Notes: generated by a model from the letters alone, not told the origin. A DNA stretch of 64,000 nt from Pseudomonas wuhanensis (GCF_030687395.1 NZ_CP117430.1:6014001-6078000), one strand, 5' to 3'; shown: positions 1-8,037, counted from the first letter of the stretch. Numbers and translations are program-made.

Positions 1-1
1 G

Positions 2-451
2 GCGCACCACGGCAATGGCATGGAGCAGTTGCAGAAGCAGCTGGACGGGCACATCAGCGTGTTCGTCGGCCAGTCCGGCGTCGGCAAGTCGTCGCTGGTC
101 AACAGCTTGCTGCCGGAAGTCGACACCCGCGTCGGCCCGCTGTCCGAGCTGTCGGGCCAGGGCACCCACACCACCACCACCGCGCGGTTGTTCCACTTCC
201 CCGGTGGCGGTGAGTTGATCGACTCCCCAGGTATTCGTGAGTTCGGCCTGGGCCACGTCAGCCGTGCCGACGTCGAAGCCGGTTTCATCGAGTTCAACGA
301 CTTGATCGGCACCTGCCGCTTCCGCGACTGCAAGCACGACCGCGAGCCGGGTTGCGCCTTGCTCAAGGCTTTGGAAGAGGGCCGCGTGCAGCAGCAACGG
401 ATGAACAGCTACCGCTCGATCATCGCTAGCCTGCCCGAAACCAGCTACTAA
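2..451 (+). CDS. rsgA: RsgA, ribosome small-subunit-dependent GTPase (3' part only)
   Basis: RsgA is a circularly permuted GTPase that helps late maturation of the 30S subunit. The frame is open from the window edge, so the N-terminal OB fold and the G4/G5 motifs lie outside. Visible are the P-loop GQSGVGKSS, the GTHTTT switch region, the G3 motif DSPGIREF, and the C-terminal zinc knuckle [14 protein letters not shown], whose Cys/His spacing is diagnostic for the family. In PAO1 the next gene is motB; here a TIR-caspase-TIR cassette intervenes. Identification is secure; only the start is missing. Confidence 0.96.
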   Translation, partial: AHHGNGMEQLQKQLDGHISVFVGQSGVGKSSLVNSLLPEVDTRVGPLSELSGQGTHTTTTARLFHFPGGGELIDSPGIREFGLGHVSRADVEAGFIEFNDLIGTCRFRDCKHDREPGCALLKALEEGRVQQQRMNSYRSIIASLPETSY

Positions 452-464
452 ACAGACGTGCCAG

Positions 465-488
465 CCGCCCCTGACTCGTACGGGGCGG
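465..488 (+). terminator. Hairpin downstream of rsgA
   Basis: CCGCCCC at 465-471 pairs perfectly with GGGGCGG at 482-488 around a 10-nt loop, 14 nt after the rsgA stop. No T-run follows, so it is a weak candidate for an intrinsic terminator. Confidence 0.4.
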
Positions 489-595
489 TGGTCGTTCGTG
501 GCATCCCACAAAAACCCCCTCAATTAAACGTCAGACCTCTCTGTAAGGCTTCTTCGCGCCTGCCTGAAGGACGCGTCTCTTTAACCGCCAAGGCC

Positions 596-623
596 TTGTT
601 GCGGCCATTCAAGTGCATACATT
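596..623 (+). promoter_or_regulatory. Possible sigma-70 promoter of the TIR-caspase cassette
   Basis: TTGTTG (596-601) and TACATT (618-623) are separated by 16 nt and lie about 40 nt before the first TIR start at 664. Both boxes match the consensus only partly. The rest of the 452-663 gap shows no gene. Confidence 0.25.
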
Positions 624-663
624 CGAGCCCTCATCGCATTTCTGGCGATACCGAGGGACAGCC

Positions 664-1071
664 ATGCAAACCTATCATTTGTTCATCAGCCACTCGTGGA
701 ACTACTCAGACGCCCACGACAATCTGGTCCGCCTGCTCAATGCAAAACCCGGCTTCACGTTCAAGAATTTTTCGGTGCCACCGGACAATCCGATCATCGG
801 CGCGAAAACCGACAAACAACTTGAAGAAGCCATCGAAAACAAAATTCGGCTCTGCTCGGCAGTGCTGATCATGGCAGGCATGTATTCCACCTACAGCAAG
901 TGGATCAACAAGGAAATCGAGATCGCCAAGCGCATGAACAAGGTGATTATCGCGGTCAAGCCGTTTGGTGCGGAGCGGATTTCCACGGTGGTACGCCGGG
1001 CGGCGCACGCGGAATGTGCGTGGAACACCAATAGCATCATCGGTGCCATTCGCACTCATGCAGCGGGGTGA
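664..1071 (+). CDS. TIR-domain protein, DUF1863/ThsB-like (Thoeris-type sensor)
   Basis: This 135-residue protein is essentially one TIR domain of the DUF1863 (MTH538-like) type found in Thoeris ThsB proteins. The first strand reads HLFISHSW (residues 5-12), and the motif SKWINKEIEIA carries a candidate catalytic glutamate at about residue 84. ThsB enzymes consume NAD and make cyclic-ADP-ribose-type signals when phage infection is sensed; applying that here is inference. The start at 664 is preferred over in-frame upstream codons because a GAGGGA ribosome-binding site lies just before it. The stop is 3 nt before the caspase gene, so the two are co-transcribed. Its sequence is visibly more A/T-rich than its neighbours. 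Confidence 0.82.
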   Translation: MQTYHLFISHSWNYSDAHDNLVRLLNAKPGFTFKNFSVPPDNPIIGAKTDKQLEEAIENKIRLCSAVLIMAGMYSTYSKWINKEIEIAKRMNKVIIAVKPFGAERISTVVRRAAHAECAWNTNSIIGAIRTHAAG

Positions 1072-1074
1072 ACC

Positions 1075-2034
1075 ATGCGCAAGGGACTGTTCATCGGCAT
1101 TAATAACTACAGCCATGTTTCGCAATTGAGTGGTTGCAACAACGACGCGATGGCCATGGCTTCGGTGCTGAAAACCGACGCCAATGGCGATCCGAATTTC
1201 AAGAACCTGGTGCTGACCTCCGCCGAAGATTATCTGAGTCGTGAAAAGCTCGAAGGGCATATCCAGGAATTGTTTTCAGGCGATTGCAGCGTTGCACTGC
1301 TGTACTTCGCCGGCCACGGCAACTTCGACATCGATACGGACGAAGGCATGCTGATCCCCCAGGACTACAAATCCGCCAAGGATGGAATTCGCATCAGCGA
1401 CATCCTGAATTGGGCGACCAAAGCCGTAAAAATCAAAAACAAAGTGATTATTCTCGACTGCTGTCAGGCTGGCTCGGCGGGCGAAGTGCGGGCGCTGCGC
1501 AGCGAAAGCAGCATGGTGTGCGAAGGCATGACCATCCTCACCGCGTGCAAAAAGGAAGAGCCGGCCATGGAAGGCGCCAACCACGGCGTCTTCACCGGGC
1601 TGTTGCTGCAGGCACTGCACGGCGGCGCCGCGAACATCCTGGGGAAAATCACGCCCGGCAGCCTCTATTCATTCGTCGACAACGCTCTCGACGCGTGGGA
1701 ACAGCGCCCAGTGTTCAAGACCAATGTGTCGCAGTTCATTTCATTGCGAGAAGTCTCGCCGCTGATCCCCAAAGAGATTCTGCGCAAACTGCCCGATTGG
1801 TTCGAAGAGGCGGAATCAATGTTCGCCCTCGACCCCAGCTACGAACCTACCGAAGCCACGTTCGACCCGGAGCACGGTGAAGTGTTCGCCCAACTGCAAA
1901 AGTGCAACCGCCACAGCCTGATCGAACCGGTGGACGCCGAACACATGTACTACGCCGCCCTCCACTCCACCGGCTGTCGCCTCACCGCCCTCGGCGCCTA
2001 TTACCGCGAACTCGCGATCAAGGGACATTTTTGA
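1075..2034 (+). CDS. Caspase-like protease (peptidase C14 family), probable immune effector
   Basis: This 319-residue protein starts directly with a caspase-fold p20 region: LFIGINNYSHV at 5-15, the catalytic-histidine motif YFAGHG with His81, and the catalytic-cysteine motif ILDCCQAG with Cys130 as nucleophile. Both catalytic residues are intact. Residues about 230-319 form a separate C-terminal region ending in CRLTALGAYYRELAIKG, which I recognise only as a tail common on prokaryotic caspase and conflict proteins; it could be the ligand-sensing part. There is no signal peptide or membrane segment. It lies between two TIR genes (3-nt gap upstream, 1-nt TGATG overlap downstream). In type IV Thoeris a TIR-made cyclic nucleotide activates such a caspase, which degrades cell proteins. 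That function is inferred for this locus. Confidence 0.85.
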   Translation: MRKGLFIGINNYSHVSQLSGCNNDAMAMASVLKTDANGDPNFKNLVLTSAEDYLSREKLEGHIQELFSGDCSVALLYFAGHGNFDIDTDEGMLIPQDYKSAKDGIRISDILNWATKAVKIKNKVIILDCCQAGSAGEVRALRSESSMVCEGMTILTACKKEEPAMEGANHGVFTGLLLQALHGGAANILGKITPGSLYSFVDNALDAWEQRPVFKTNVSQFISLREVSPLIPKEILRKLPDWFEEAESMFALDPSYEPTEATFDPEHGEVFAQLQKCNRHSLIEPVDAEHMYYAALHSTGCRLTALGAYYRELAIKGHF

Positions 2035-2519
2035 TGCCTGTGTTTATCAGTTACCGCCACACCGACCGCGCCCAGGCGATGGCCATCAATGCGCGCCTGA
2101 AACTAGCGAACATCAAGACCTATCTCGACGTGTTGGACACCGAATCCCAGCAAACCGACGACATCACCGCCGTCATCACCCGCAACATTACCGAATGCAC
2201 GCACTTGCTGGCGGTGGTCTCGCAGGAGACTGCCATGTCCTGGTGGGTGCCGTTTGAAATCGGCGAAGCAACCATCAGTGATCGCAGGATCTGCTCTTAC
2301 AAGATCGGTCCCAGCGCACTGCCGCTGTACCTGGATAAATGGCCGAAGTTGAGTGGTGATACCGATCTCGACTTTTTTATCGATGCCTACCGCAAAGAGG
2401 CCATGTTGGAGCGCTCGACAGGAATAGAGTCTTTCAGCGAATCCATTCGCGGCACCTTCAAGCGTAATGCCGATCTGTTCCATGACCAGCTCAAGGACCG
2501 CATTCGTCGCGGTTACTGA
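2034..2519 (+). CDS. Second TIR-domain protein of the caspase cassette
   Basis: This is a 161-residue TIR protein unlike the first one. It opens with PVFISYRHTDRAQAM and has the motif SWWVPFEIGEA with the candidate catalytic glutamate at residue 75. About 60 residues follow with no recognised motif, including an aromatic stretch DLDFFIDAYRKEA. Its ATG overlaps the caspase TGA by one base, implying translational coupling. A longer in-frame opening from 1902 lies inside the caspase gene and is rejected. Multiple ThsB genes per effector are known in Thoeris loci, where different TIR proteins respond to different phages. An alternative is a TIR effector rather than a sensor. A strong intrinsic terminator follows directly. 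Confidence 0.82.
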   Translation: MPVFISYRHTDRAQAMAINARLKLANIKTYLDVLDTESQQTDDITAVITRNITECTHLLAVVSQETAMSWWVPFEIGEATISDRRICSYKIGPSALPLYLDKWPKLSGDTDLDFFIDAYRKEAMLERSTGIESFSESIRGTFKRNADLFHDQLKDRIRRGY

Positions 2520-2525
2520 TCCGCA

Positions 2526-2560
2526 CAAAAAAGCCGCGATGTTCGCGGCTTTCTGATTTT
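2526..2560. terminator. Intrinsic terminator between the TIR cassette and motB
   Basis: An A-run, then GCCGCGA / TCGCGGC arms and a TTTCTGATTTT tail form a classical hairpin just after the second TIR stop. A/T tracts on both sides mean it can also serve motB coming from the opposite strand. Confidence 0.8.
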
Positions 2561-2613
2561 CAGTGCTGATCTCGATCATTTTCGTAAAGCCACGAAAATG
2601 ATCAGTAGCATGG

Positions 2614-3642
2614 TCACTGCTTGGGCGCCTCACCCGGTTTCGGCACAGGATCATCAAACAGATTCAACCGCTCCCGAAGCTCATGGGCCGGCAGCGGTTC
2701 CTTATCCGCCGGCAAGGCATTCGGATCGGCTGGCGGCGCGGGCACTTCGCCTGGGCCACCCTGCCCTTGCGTTGGCACTGGCGCAGGTTCGGCACCTTGC
2801 GAACCTTCGATGGCTCGCTGGGCTTTCTTGGTCAGCACGACGATGTCGATGCGACGGTTGACCGGGTTGAACGGGTTCTCCCGGTCGAACAGCGCTGACG
2901 AGGCGTAGCCCACGACTCGCGCCACTTGTGAATCCGGGTAGCTGCCGGCGATCAACGCACGGCGAGCCGCGTTGGCGCGGTTGGCCGAGAGCTCCCAGTT
3001 GCCGAAGTCGCCGGTGCCCGAGTACGGCTTGGCATCTGTGTGGCCGCTGATGCTGATCTTGTTCGGCACCGCCTTGATGGTGTCGGCCATGGCCAGCAGG
3101 ATGTCTTCGAAATACGGCTTCAGACGCGCACTGCCGGAGTCGAACATCGGGCGGTTTTCGGCGTCCACTATCTGGATGCGCAAACCGTCCTGAGTGATCT
3201 CGAAGAGGATCTGGTCCTTGAACTTCTGCAACTGCGGGTTTTCTTCGACCTTGTTCTGCAGCTCTTGCAGCAGCAATTCCAGGCGTTCCTTCTCGACCAG
3301 CTCGGCCATGCCTTCGACCTGTTCAGAGTCGATCGTCACCTTGTCCGGCTGGGGCTGGGATTTCACCTCGGGGTTGAGGGTGTTCTCCGGTGCCAGGGTC
3401 GGCGAGCCGCCCAGATCGATGATGTATGGCGTGCCACTTTCGCTAAAACCGACCGGGTCCTTGAAGTAACCGGCGATGGCGATCTTCTGTTCCGGTGTTG
3501 CGGTGGACAACAGCCATAGCACCAGGAAGAACGCCATCATCGCCGTTGCGAAGTCCGCGAAGGCGATTTTCCAGGAGCCCCCGTGATGCCCGCCCGCGTA
3601 CTTTTTGACGCGCTTGATGATTATCGGCTGGTTATTTTCCAT
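2614..3642 (-). CDS. motB: MotB, flagellar stator protein
   Basis: MotB anchors the proton-driven flagellar stator to peptidoglycan. The protein (342 aa) has a short cytoplasmic N-terminus, one membrane helix with the proton-carrying aspartate Asp30 in FADFATAMMAFF, and a C-terminal OmpA-like domain with ISGHTDAKPYSGTG followed by NWELSANRANAARR. A Pro/Gly/Ala-rich tail of about 60 residues extends past the OmpA fold. It starts 3 nt after motA ends and shares its transcript. In PAO1 this gene is adjacent to rsgA. Confidence 0.97.
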   Translation of the reverse strand: MENNQPIIIKRVKKYAGGHHGGSWKIAFADFATAMMAFFLVLWLLSTATPEQKIAIAGYFKDPVGFSESGTPYIIDLGGSPTLAPENTLNPEVKSQPQPDKVTIDSEQVEGMAELVEKERLELLLQELQNKVEENPQLQKFKDQILFEITQDGLRIQIVDAENRPMFDSGSARLKPYFEDILLAMADTIKAVPNKISISGHTDAKPYSGTGDFGNWELSANRANAARRALIAGSYPDSQVARVVGYASSALFDRENPFNPVNRRIDIVVLTKKAQRAIEGSQGAEPAPVPTQGQGGPGEVPAPPADPNALPADKEPLPAHELRERLNLFDDPVPKPGEAPKQ

Positions 3643-3645
3643 GAC

Positions 3646-4497
3646 TTAGCGACCGCGAACCGCTTGTTCCAGCTCAGCGAAGCTAGGACGGTGCGCCGGG
3701 TACAGAACCTTGCGACCGAATTCCACCGCCAGCGATGGCGGCATGCCGGAAGCCGAAGCCACCAGCGAGGCCTTGATGGCTTCGTAGACGTTCAGTTCTT
3801 CCTTGGCGTCGTGGCCCAGGGCGTGTGCCAGCGGGCCAAAGAAACCGTAGGCCGCGAGAATACCGAAGAAGGTACCTACCAGAGCCGCACCCACGTGCAG
3901 GCCAATCATTTTCTGGTCGCTTTCACCCAACGAAGCCATGGTCACCACGATACCCAATACCGCCGCGACGATACCGAAGCCCGGCATGGCATCGGCGATG
4001 CCGTTGACGGCGTGGGAGGGGTGATCCAGGTCTTCCTTGAGGCTGGTCAGTTCCATGTCGAACAAGCCTTCAAGCTCATGGGGCGCCATGTTGCCGGAGG
4101 ACATGATGCGCAGGTAATCGCAGATGTACGCGGTCATGCGGTCATCTTTCAGGACTGCTGGATACTTGGCGAAGATCGGGCTCGCAGCGGCATCTTCGAT
4201 GTCGCCTTCGATGGCCATCATGCCTTCGCGACGGCTCTTGTTGAGAATCTCGTAAATCAGCCCCAGCACTTCCAGGTAGAAGGTGTGGTTGAAACGCGAA
4301 CTGAACATGCCCAAGGACTTCTTGAGCACGTGCATCGTCATATGACCGGGGTTGGCCTGCAGGAATGCACCAAGGGCCGCGCCACCGATAATCATCACCT
4401 CGAAAGGCTGGATGAGGGCGGCAATCTTGCCGTGGGAAAGCACGTATCCGCCGAGCACGCTCGCGAATACGACGATGATGCCGATAATTTTAGCCAT
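3646..4497 (-). CDS. motA: MotA, flagellar stator protein
   Basis: MotA (283 aa) forms the proton channel of the stator with MotB and pushes on FliG. Hydrophobic helices include KIIGIIVVFASVLGGYVLS at the N-terminus, PFEVMIIGGAALGAFL, and two near the C-terminal half, GFGIVAAVLGIVVTM and GAALVGTFFGILAAYGFFGP, bearing the family prolines. The ATG at 4497 (MAKIIG) was chosen because it gives the usual MotA N-terminus; an in-frame opening 26 codons longer overlaps the promoter. A sigma-28 promoter lies 69 nt upstream. Confidence 0.97.
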   Translation of the reverse strand: MAKIIGIIVVFASVLGGYVLSHGKIAALIQPFEVMIIGGAALGAFLQANPGHMTMHVLKKSLGMFSSRFNHTFYLEVLGLIYEILNKSRREGMMAIEGDIEDAAASPIFAKYPAVLKDDRMTAYICDYLRIMSSGNMAPHELEGLFDMELTSLKEDLDHPSHAVNGIADAMPGFGIVAAVLGIVVTMASLGESDQKMIGLHVGAALVGTFFGILAAYGFFGPLAHALGHDAKEELNVYEAIKASLVASASGMPPSLAVEFGRKVLYPAHRPSFAELEQAVRGR

Positions 4498-4565
4498 AGG
4501 TAGGAGAGCACTTACTGAGTCGGGTTCAAGGTCATATTCGGAAGTTAAAAAATCTCTTCTTCTAC

Positions 4566-4592
4566 TTATCGGCAAAACTGCGCCAGACTATA
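4566..4592 (-). promoter_or_regulatory. Sigma-28 (FliA) promoter of motA-motB
   Basis: On the minus strand TATAGTCT (4592-4585) and GCCGATAA (4573-4566) are separated by exactly 11 nt. The FliA consensus is TAAAGTTT-N11-GCCGATAA: the -10 element matches 8 of 8 and the -35 element 6 of 8. The position, 69 nt before the motA ATG, fits a late flagellar promoter. Confidence 0.8.
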
Positions 4593-4663
4593 GCCAGTTC
4601 AGGCGAAAAGCTAATTTGACCCGCTCAGGGATAGGGTAAAGCAGACGATGATCGCGTCCAGAC

Positions 4664-6196
4664 ATGGCTAACGAAACGAACGTCCCAATGCCAAAACCGA
4701 CCACGCTCGAAGGCTGGGTCAAGCTTCTCGATGGTGTGCGCCTGCCGGTTCCGCAAGCCAGTCACGACCGGGTCTGCAAAGCCATCCGCGATAGCCGCAG
4801 CTCACTGCGCGACATTGCCGAATTGATGCAGGACAGCCCGGCCCTGGCCTTGAGCGTAATTCGCGAAGCCAATCGCCACACCCATGGCAGCATGGCCACG
4901 CCGGCTGAAAACCTTGAGGTGGCGATCAATCGCCTCGGTTTGAAACGCACCGAAGAATTGCTCGAGCGCTTGCCCGCCGCCCCCCAATCGGAAATCCCCG
5001 CCGCCCTGCGCCAGCTTCAGTTGATCAGCCAGCACGCCACTCAACAGGCCAACGGTTTTTTTGCCAGTCGCCTGGCGCGGTTGTGGCAAGACATCCACTG
5101 GGGCAGTCTGCTGTTTCTTTCGCCACTGTGGCCCATGGCGTTGACCCATCCGCAGTTGCTTGAAGAATGGGAGCTGCGGGTCATCCATAAAGGTGAGTCG
5201 GCGCGCAAAGTCGAAAAGCAATTGTTCGGCGTGTGTCTGCTGGAAATCTGTCTGGCGCTGGTGGATACCTGGCGTTTGCCGATCTGGGTGCAGCAGGGTT
5301 ATCGGCTGCTGCGGAGCGAACAACGCGAACTGGTGAAAGTCCTGCGCATCGCGCGTGATAGCGATCACCCGCTGCGCCAACAGAACCGTCTCGACGATGA
5401 CCCGACGCTGCGCCGCTGGCTTAATCAACCCGCCAACACCGTGCTGCTGGCCAATGGTCTGGCGTTGTCGGCACAACAGGCCTGGGACAGTCCTCACTGT
5501 GAACGCTGGCAGTTCCTGACCAGCCTTTACCTGCAAATGTCGATGGATGAGGTGCAACAACAATTGCACCAGCAAGCCGCCAATAGCGCCCGCCAACACG
5601 CCATGCCGGACCTCTGGCACCCGGCCGAAGCGCTGATCTGGCCGTCGGGCATCAACCGCATTCACGGCGGTTTGCTGCCAGCCCCGGCACCCACCGCCGA
5701 AGACCTGGCGAAGTGGCGTAAACAATGCGCCGAGTTGCTGGTGGAGCCGAGCCGTTTTACCAATGCCATGCACTTGACCACATCGGCCCGAGACGCCCTG
5801 GTGGCATGCGGCATGCGACGGGTGATGATTTTGATGGCCGATCGCACGCACGCTAATCTGCGTGTGCACCAGACTGCCGGGCTGCCCAAAGAAGTGGCCG
5901 GCCTGAACCTGGTGGTCAGCCAAAGCACCGTACTGCAGCGCCTGCTCGCGCAACAGGCCCAGGTGCGCCTGACGCCAGCCAACAACGCACAATTCTCCGC
6001 CCTGTTGCCGGCCAGCCTGCGCTCACAGTTCGGTGGCGAACACCTGCTTCTGCGCTCACTCGTCAACAACGGTCGGGTGATCATGATCGTGGTGGCGGAT
6101 CAGGGCGGCGGGCCGTTCTCGGAAATCACCGTGCAGGCTTTCGGCAAAACCGCGCAGTGCATCGAAAAGGCCCTGCACAGCTTTAGCCAGCGATAG
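4664..6196 (+). CDS. HDOD-domain protein
   Basis: This 510-residue protein has an N-terminal HDOD domain (about residues 15-230), visible as LPVPQASHDRVCKAIRD followed by SSLRDIAELMQDSPALALSV, the helical pattern of HDOD proteins. Unlike true HD phosphohydrolases these lack the metal ligands. The last 150 residues, including RRVMILMADRTHANLRV and GRVIMIVVADQGGGPFSE, look like a degenerate GAF-type sensory domain. It is the positional counterpart of PA4955, next to motA and transcribed divergently from it. HDOD proteins usually act in signalling or motility control through protein contacts; the partner cannot be read from the sequence. Confidence 0.8.
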   Translation: MANETNVPMPKPTTLEGWVKLLDGVRLPVPQASHDRVCKAIRDSRSSLRDIAELMQDSPALALSVIREANRHTHGSMATPAENLEVAINRLGLKRTEELLERLPAAPQSEIPAALRQLQLISQHATQQANGFFASRLARLWQDIHWGSLLFLSPLWPMALTHPQLLEEWELRVIHKGESARKVEKQLFGVCLLEICLALVDTWRLPIWVQQGYRLLRSEQRELVKVLRIARDSDHPLRQQNRLDDDPTLRRWLNQPANTVLLANGLALSAQQAWDSPHCERWQFLTSLYLQMSMDEVQQQLHQQAANSARQHAMPDLWHPAEALIWPSGINRIHGGLLPAPAPTAEDLAKWRKQCAELLVEPSRFTNAMHLTTSARDALVACGMRRVMILMADRTHANLRVHQTAGLPKEVAGLNLVVSQSTVLQRLLAQQAQVRLTPANNAQFSALLPASLRSQFGGEHLLLRSLVNNGRVIMIVVADQGGGPFSEITVQAFGKTAQCIEKALHSFSQR

Positions 6197-6206
6197 GACG
6201 ATCACC

Positions 6207-6255
6207 GGGCCTGTTTTCAGTTATTTCCTGTGCCGAAATAACTGATAACAGGCCC
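6207..6255. repeat. 49-bp near-perfect inverted repeat before rhdA
   Basis: Two 21-nt arms (6207-6227 and 6235-6255) are complementary except at one position and enclose a 7-nt loop. It starts 11 nt after the HDOD gene stop and ends 49 nt before rhdA. No T-run follows, so it is not a standard intrinsic terminator. Confidence 0.7.
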
Positions 6256-6303
6256 TCATGACGCTGCGCTACAATCCTCCCCTTTGTGCTCTGGAGACCT
6301 CAC

Positions 6304-7119
6304 ATGTCTGACTTCTCTGGCTTGGCGCTGGTGATCGAACCGAGCGACCTGCTCCCGCGTCTCGACTCCCGCGAACTGATTCTGGTGGACCTGACCAGCA
6401 GCGCCCGCTATGCCGCAGGGCATATCCCCGGGGCACGCTTTGTCGATCCAAAACGCACTCAACTGGGTCAGGCGCCTGCGCCAGGCCTGCTGCCGACCCA
6501 AGCCGCGCTTGAAACATTGTTCGGCGAACTGGGGCACAACCCCGATGCGGTCTACGTCGTCTATGACGACGAAGGCGGCGGTTGGGCCGGGCGTTTTATC
6601 TGGCTGTTGGATGTTATCGGTCACAACAAGTACCACTACCTCGACGGCGGTCTGACGGCCTGGCTGGCAGAAGGCTCGCCGATGTCGATCCAGATCCCGG
6701 CCCCGGTCGGTGGCCCGGTTGCGTTGACCCTGCACGATGAACCCACCGCCACCCGCGAGTACCTGCAAAGTCGTCTCGGTGCCGCCGACCTGGCAATCTG
6801 GGACGCACGCGGGCCGCTGGAGTACTCCGGCGAGAAAGTGCTGGCGGCCAAGGGCGGGCACATTCCCGGGGCGGTCAATTTCGAATGGACAGCCGGCATG
6901 GATCAGGCGCGCAACCTGCGTATCCGCACCGACATGCCGAAAATCCTGGAACAACTCGGCATTACCAAAGACAAAGAAGTCATTACCCACTGCCAGACTC
7001 ACCATCGTTCTGGCTTCACGTATCTAGTCGCCAAGTCGCTCGGTTATCCGCGAGTCAAAGGCTACGCCGGCTCCTGGGGCGAATGGGGCAACCATCCCGA
7101 CACGCCCGTAGAGATTTAA
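6304..7119 (+). CDS. rhdA: RhdA-type rhodanese (thiosulfate sulfurtransferase)
   Basis: RhdA moves sulfane sulfur from thiosulfate to acceptors such as cyanide. The 271-residue protein has two tandem rhodanese domains: an inactive N-terminal one (AAGHIPGARFVDP) and an active C-terminal one with the loop CQTHHRSG. The catalytic Cys is residue 230, as in the Azotobacter vinelandii enzyme. The start at 6304 (MSDFSG) has a GGAG ribosome-binding site; the ATG six codons earlier does not. psd follows after 19 nt, so the pair is probably one operon. Confidence 0.93.
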   Translation: MSDFSGLALVIEPSDLLPRLDSRELILVDLTSSARYAAGHIPGARFVDPKRTQLGQAPAPGLLPTQAALETLFGELGHNPDAVYVVYDDEGGGWAGRFIWLLDVIGHNKYHYLDGGLTAWLAEGSPMSIQIPAPVGGPVALTLHDEPTATREYLQSRLGAADLAIWDARGPLEYSGEKVLAAKGGHIPGAVNFEWTAGMDQARNLRIRTDMPKILEQLGITKDKEVITHCQTHHRSGFTYLVAKSLGYPRVKGYAGSWGEWGNHPDTPVEI

Positions 7120-7138
7120 GGTTTTTTAAGGACTGTTA

Positions 7139-7999
7139 ATGAATAAGCGTTTGTTTATCCTCAGCCAATACCTGCTGCCCCACCACTTGCTCTCGCGACT
7201 GGCGGGCTGCATTGCCGAATGCCGCGTGCGCTGGTTCAAGAACGCCTTGACCGCCTGGTTCGCCAAGCGTTATCAAGTGGACATGTCCCAGGCGCTGGTC
7301 GAAGACCTGACGGCTTACGAGCACTTCAATGCGTTCTTCACTCGTGCCTTGAAAGACGGCGCCCGCCCGCTGGACCAAACCCCAGGCGCGATCCTCAGCC
7401 CGGCCGACGGTGCCGTCAGCCAGCTCGGCCCGATCGAACACGGTCGCGTTTTCCAGGCCAAGGGCCACAGCTTCAGCGTGCTGGAATTGCTCGGTGGTGA
7501 CGCGGCCAACGCAGCGCCATTCATGGGTGGTGATTTCGCCACCATTTACCTGTCGCCCAAGGATTACCACCGCGTGCACATGCCGCTGGCCGGCACCCTG
7601 CGCGAGATGGTCTACATCCCCGGCCGCATCTTCTCGGTCAACCAGACCACTGCTGAAAACGTACCGGAGTTGTTCGCGCGCAACGAGCGTGTGGCGTGCA
7701 TTTTCGATACCGAGCGCGGGCCGATGGCCGTGGTGCTGGTGGGCGCGATGATTGTGGCGTCGATCGAAACTGTCTGGGCCGGGCTGATCACGCCGCCAAA
7801 ACGCGAGCTGAAAACCTTCCGTTACGACGAAGCGGCTCGTGCGCCGATCCATCTGGAGAAAGGCGCGGAATTGGGTCGCTTCAAACTCGGCTCTACGGCG
7901 GTCGTGTTGTTTGGGCCGGATCAAGTGAAATGGGCTGAAGGGCTGGGTGCCCTTTCGCCAGTGCAAATGGGCCAGGGCATCGGCTTGCCAAACGCCTGA
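7139..7999 (+). CDS. psd: Phosphatidylserine decarboxylase proenzyme
   Basis: Psd converts phosphatidylserine to phosphatidylethanolamine at the inner membrane. The protein (286 aa, usual family length) ends with the self-cleavage motif FKLGST; cleavage between Gly251 and Ser252 would create the pyruvoyl cofactor. Other family features are the [10 protein letters not shown] region, [12 protein letters not shown] and the DYHRVHMPL histidine motif. It follows rhdA closely and precedes a hairpin at 8009-8037. Confidence 0.97.
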   Translation: MNKRLFILSQYLLPHHLLSRLAGCIAECRVRWFKNALTAWFAKRYQVDMSQALVEDLTAYEHFNAFFTRALKDGARPLDQTPGAILSPADGAVSQLGPIEHGRVFQAKGHSFSVLELLGGDAANAAPFMGGDFATIYLSPKDYHRVHMPLAGTLREMVYIPGRIFSVNQTTAENVPELFARNERVACIFDTERGPMAVVLVGAMIVASIETVWAGLITPPKRELKTFRYDEAARAPIHLEKGAELGRFKLGSTAVVLFGPDQVKWAEGLGALSPVQMGQGIGLPNA

Positions 8000-8008
8000 T
8001 CCCTGATA

Positions 8009-8037
8009 CGACCCCACGAACATCTTTCGTGGGGTCG
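8009..8037 (+). terminator. Terminator-like hairpin after psd
   Basis: CGACCCCACGAA (8009-8020) pairs perfectly with TTCGTGGGGTCG (8026-8037) 10 nt after the psd stop. The following T content is poor, so termination efficiency is uncertain. Confidence 0.5.

Noticed and set aside
452..2613. Integrative element or prophage around the TIR cassette
   Set aside because: No integrase, transposase, tRNA or direct repeats were found at the borders, so only a small cassette insertion is claimed.
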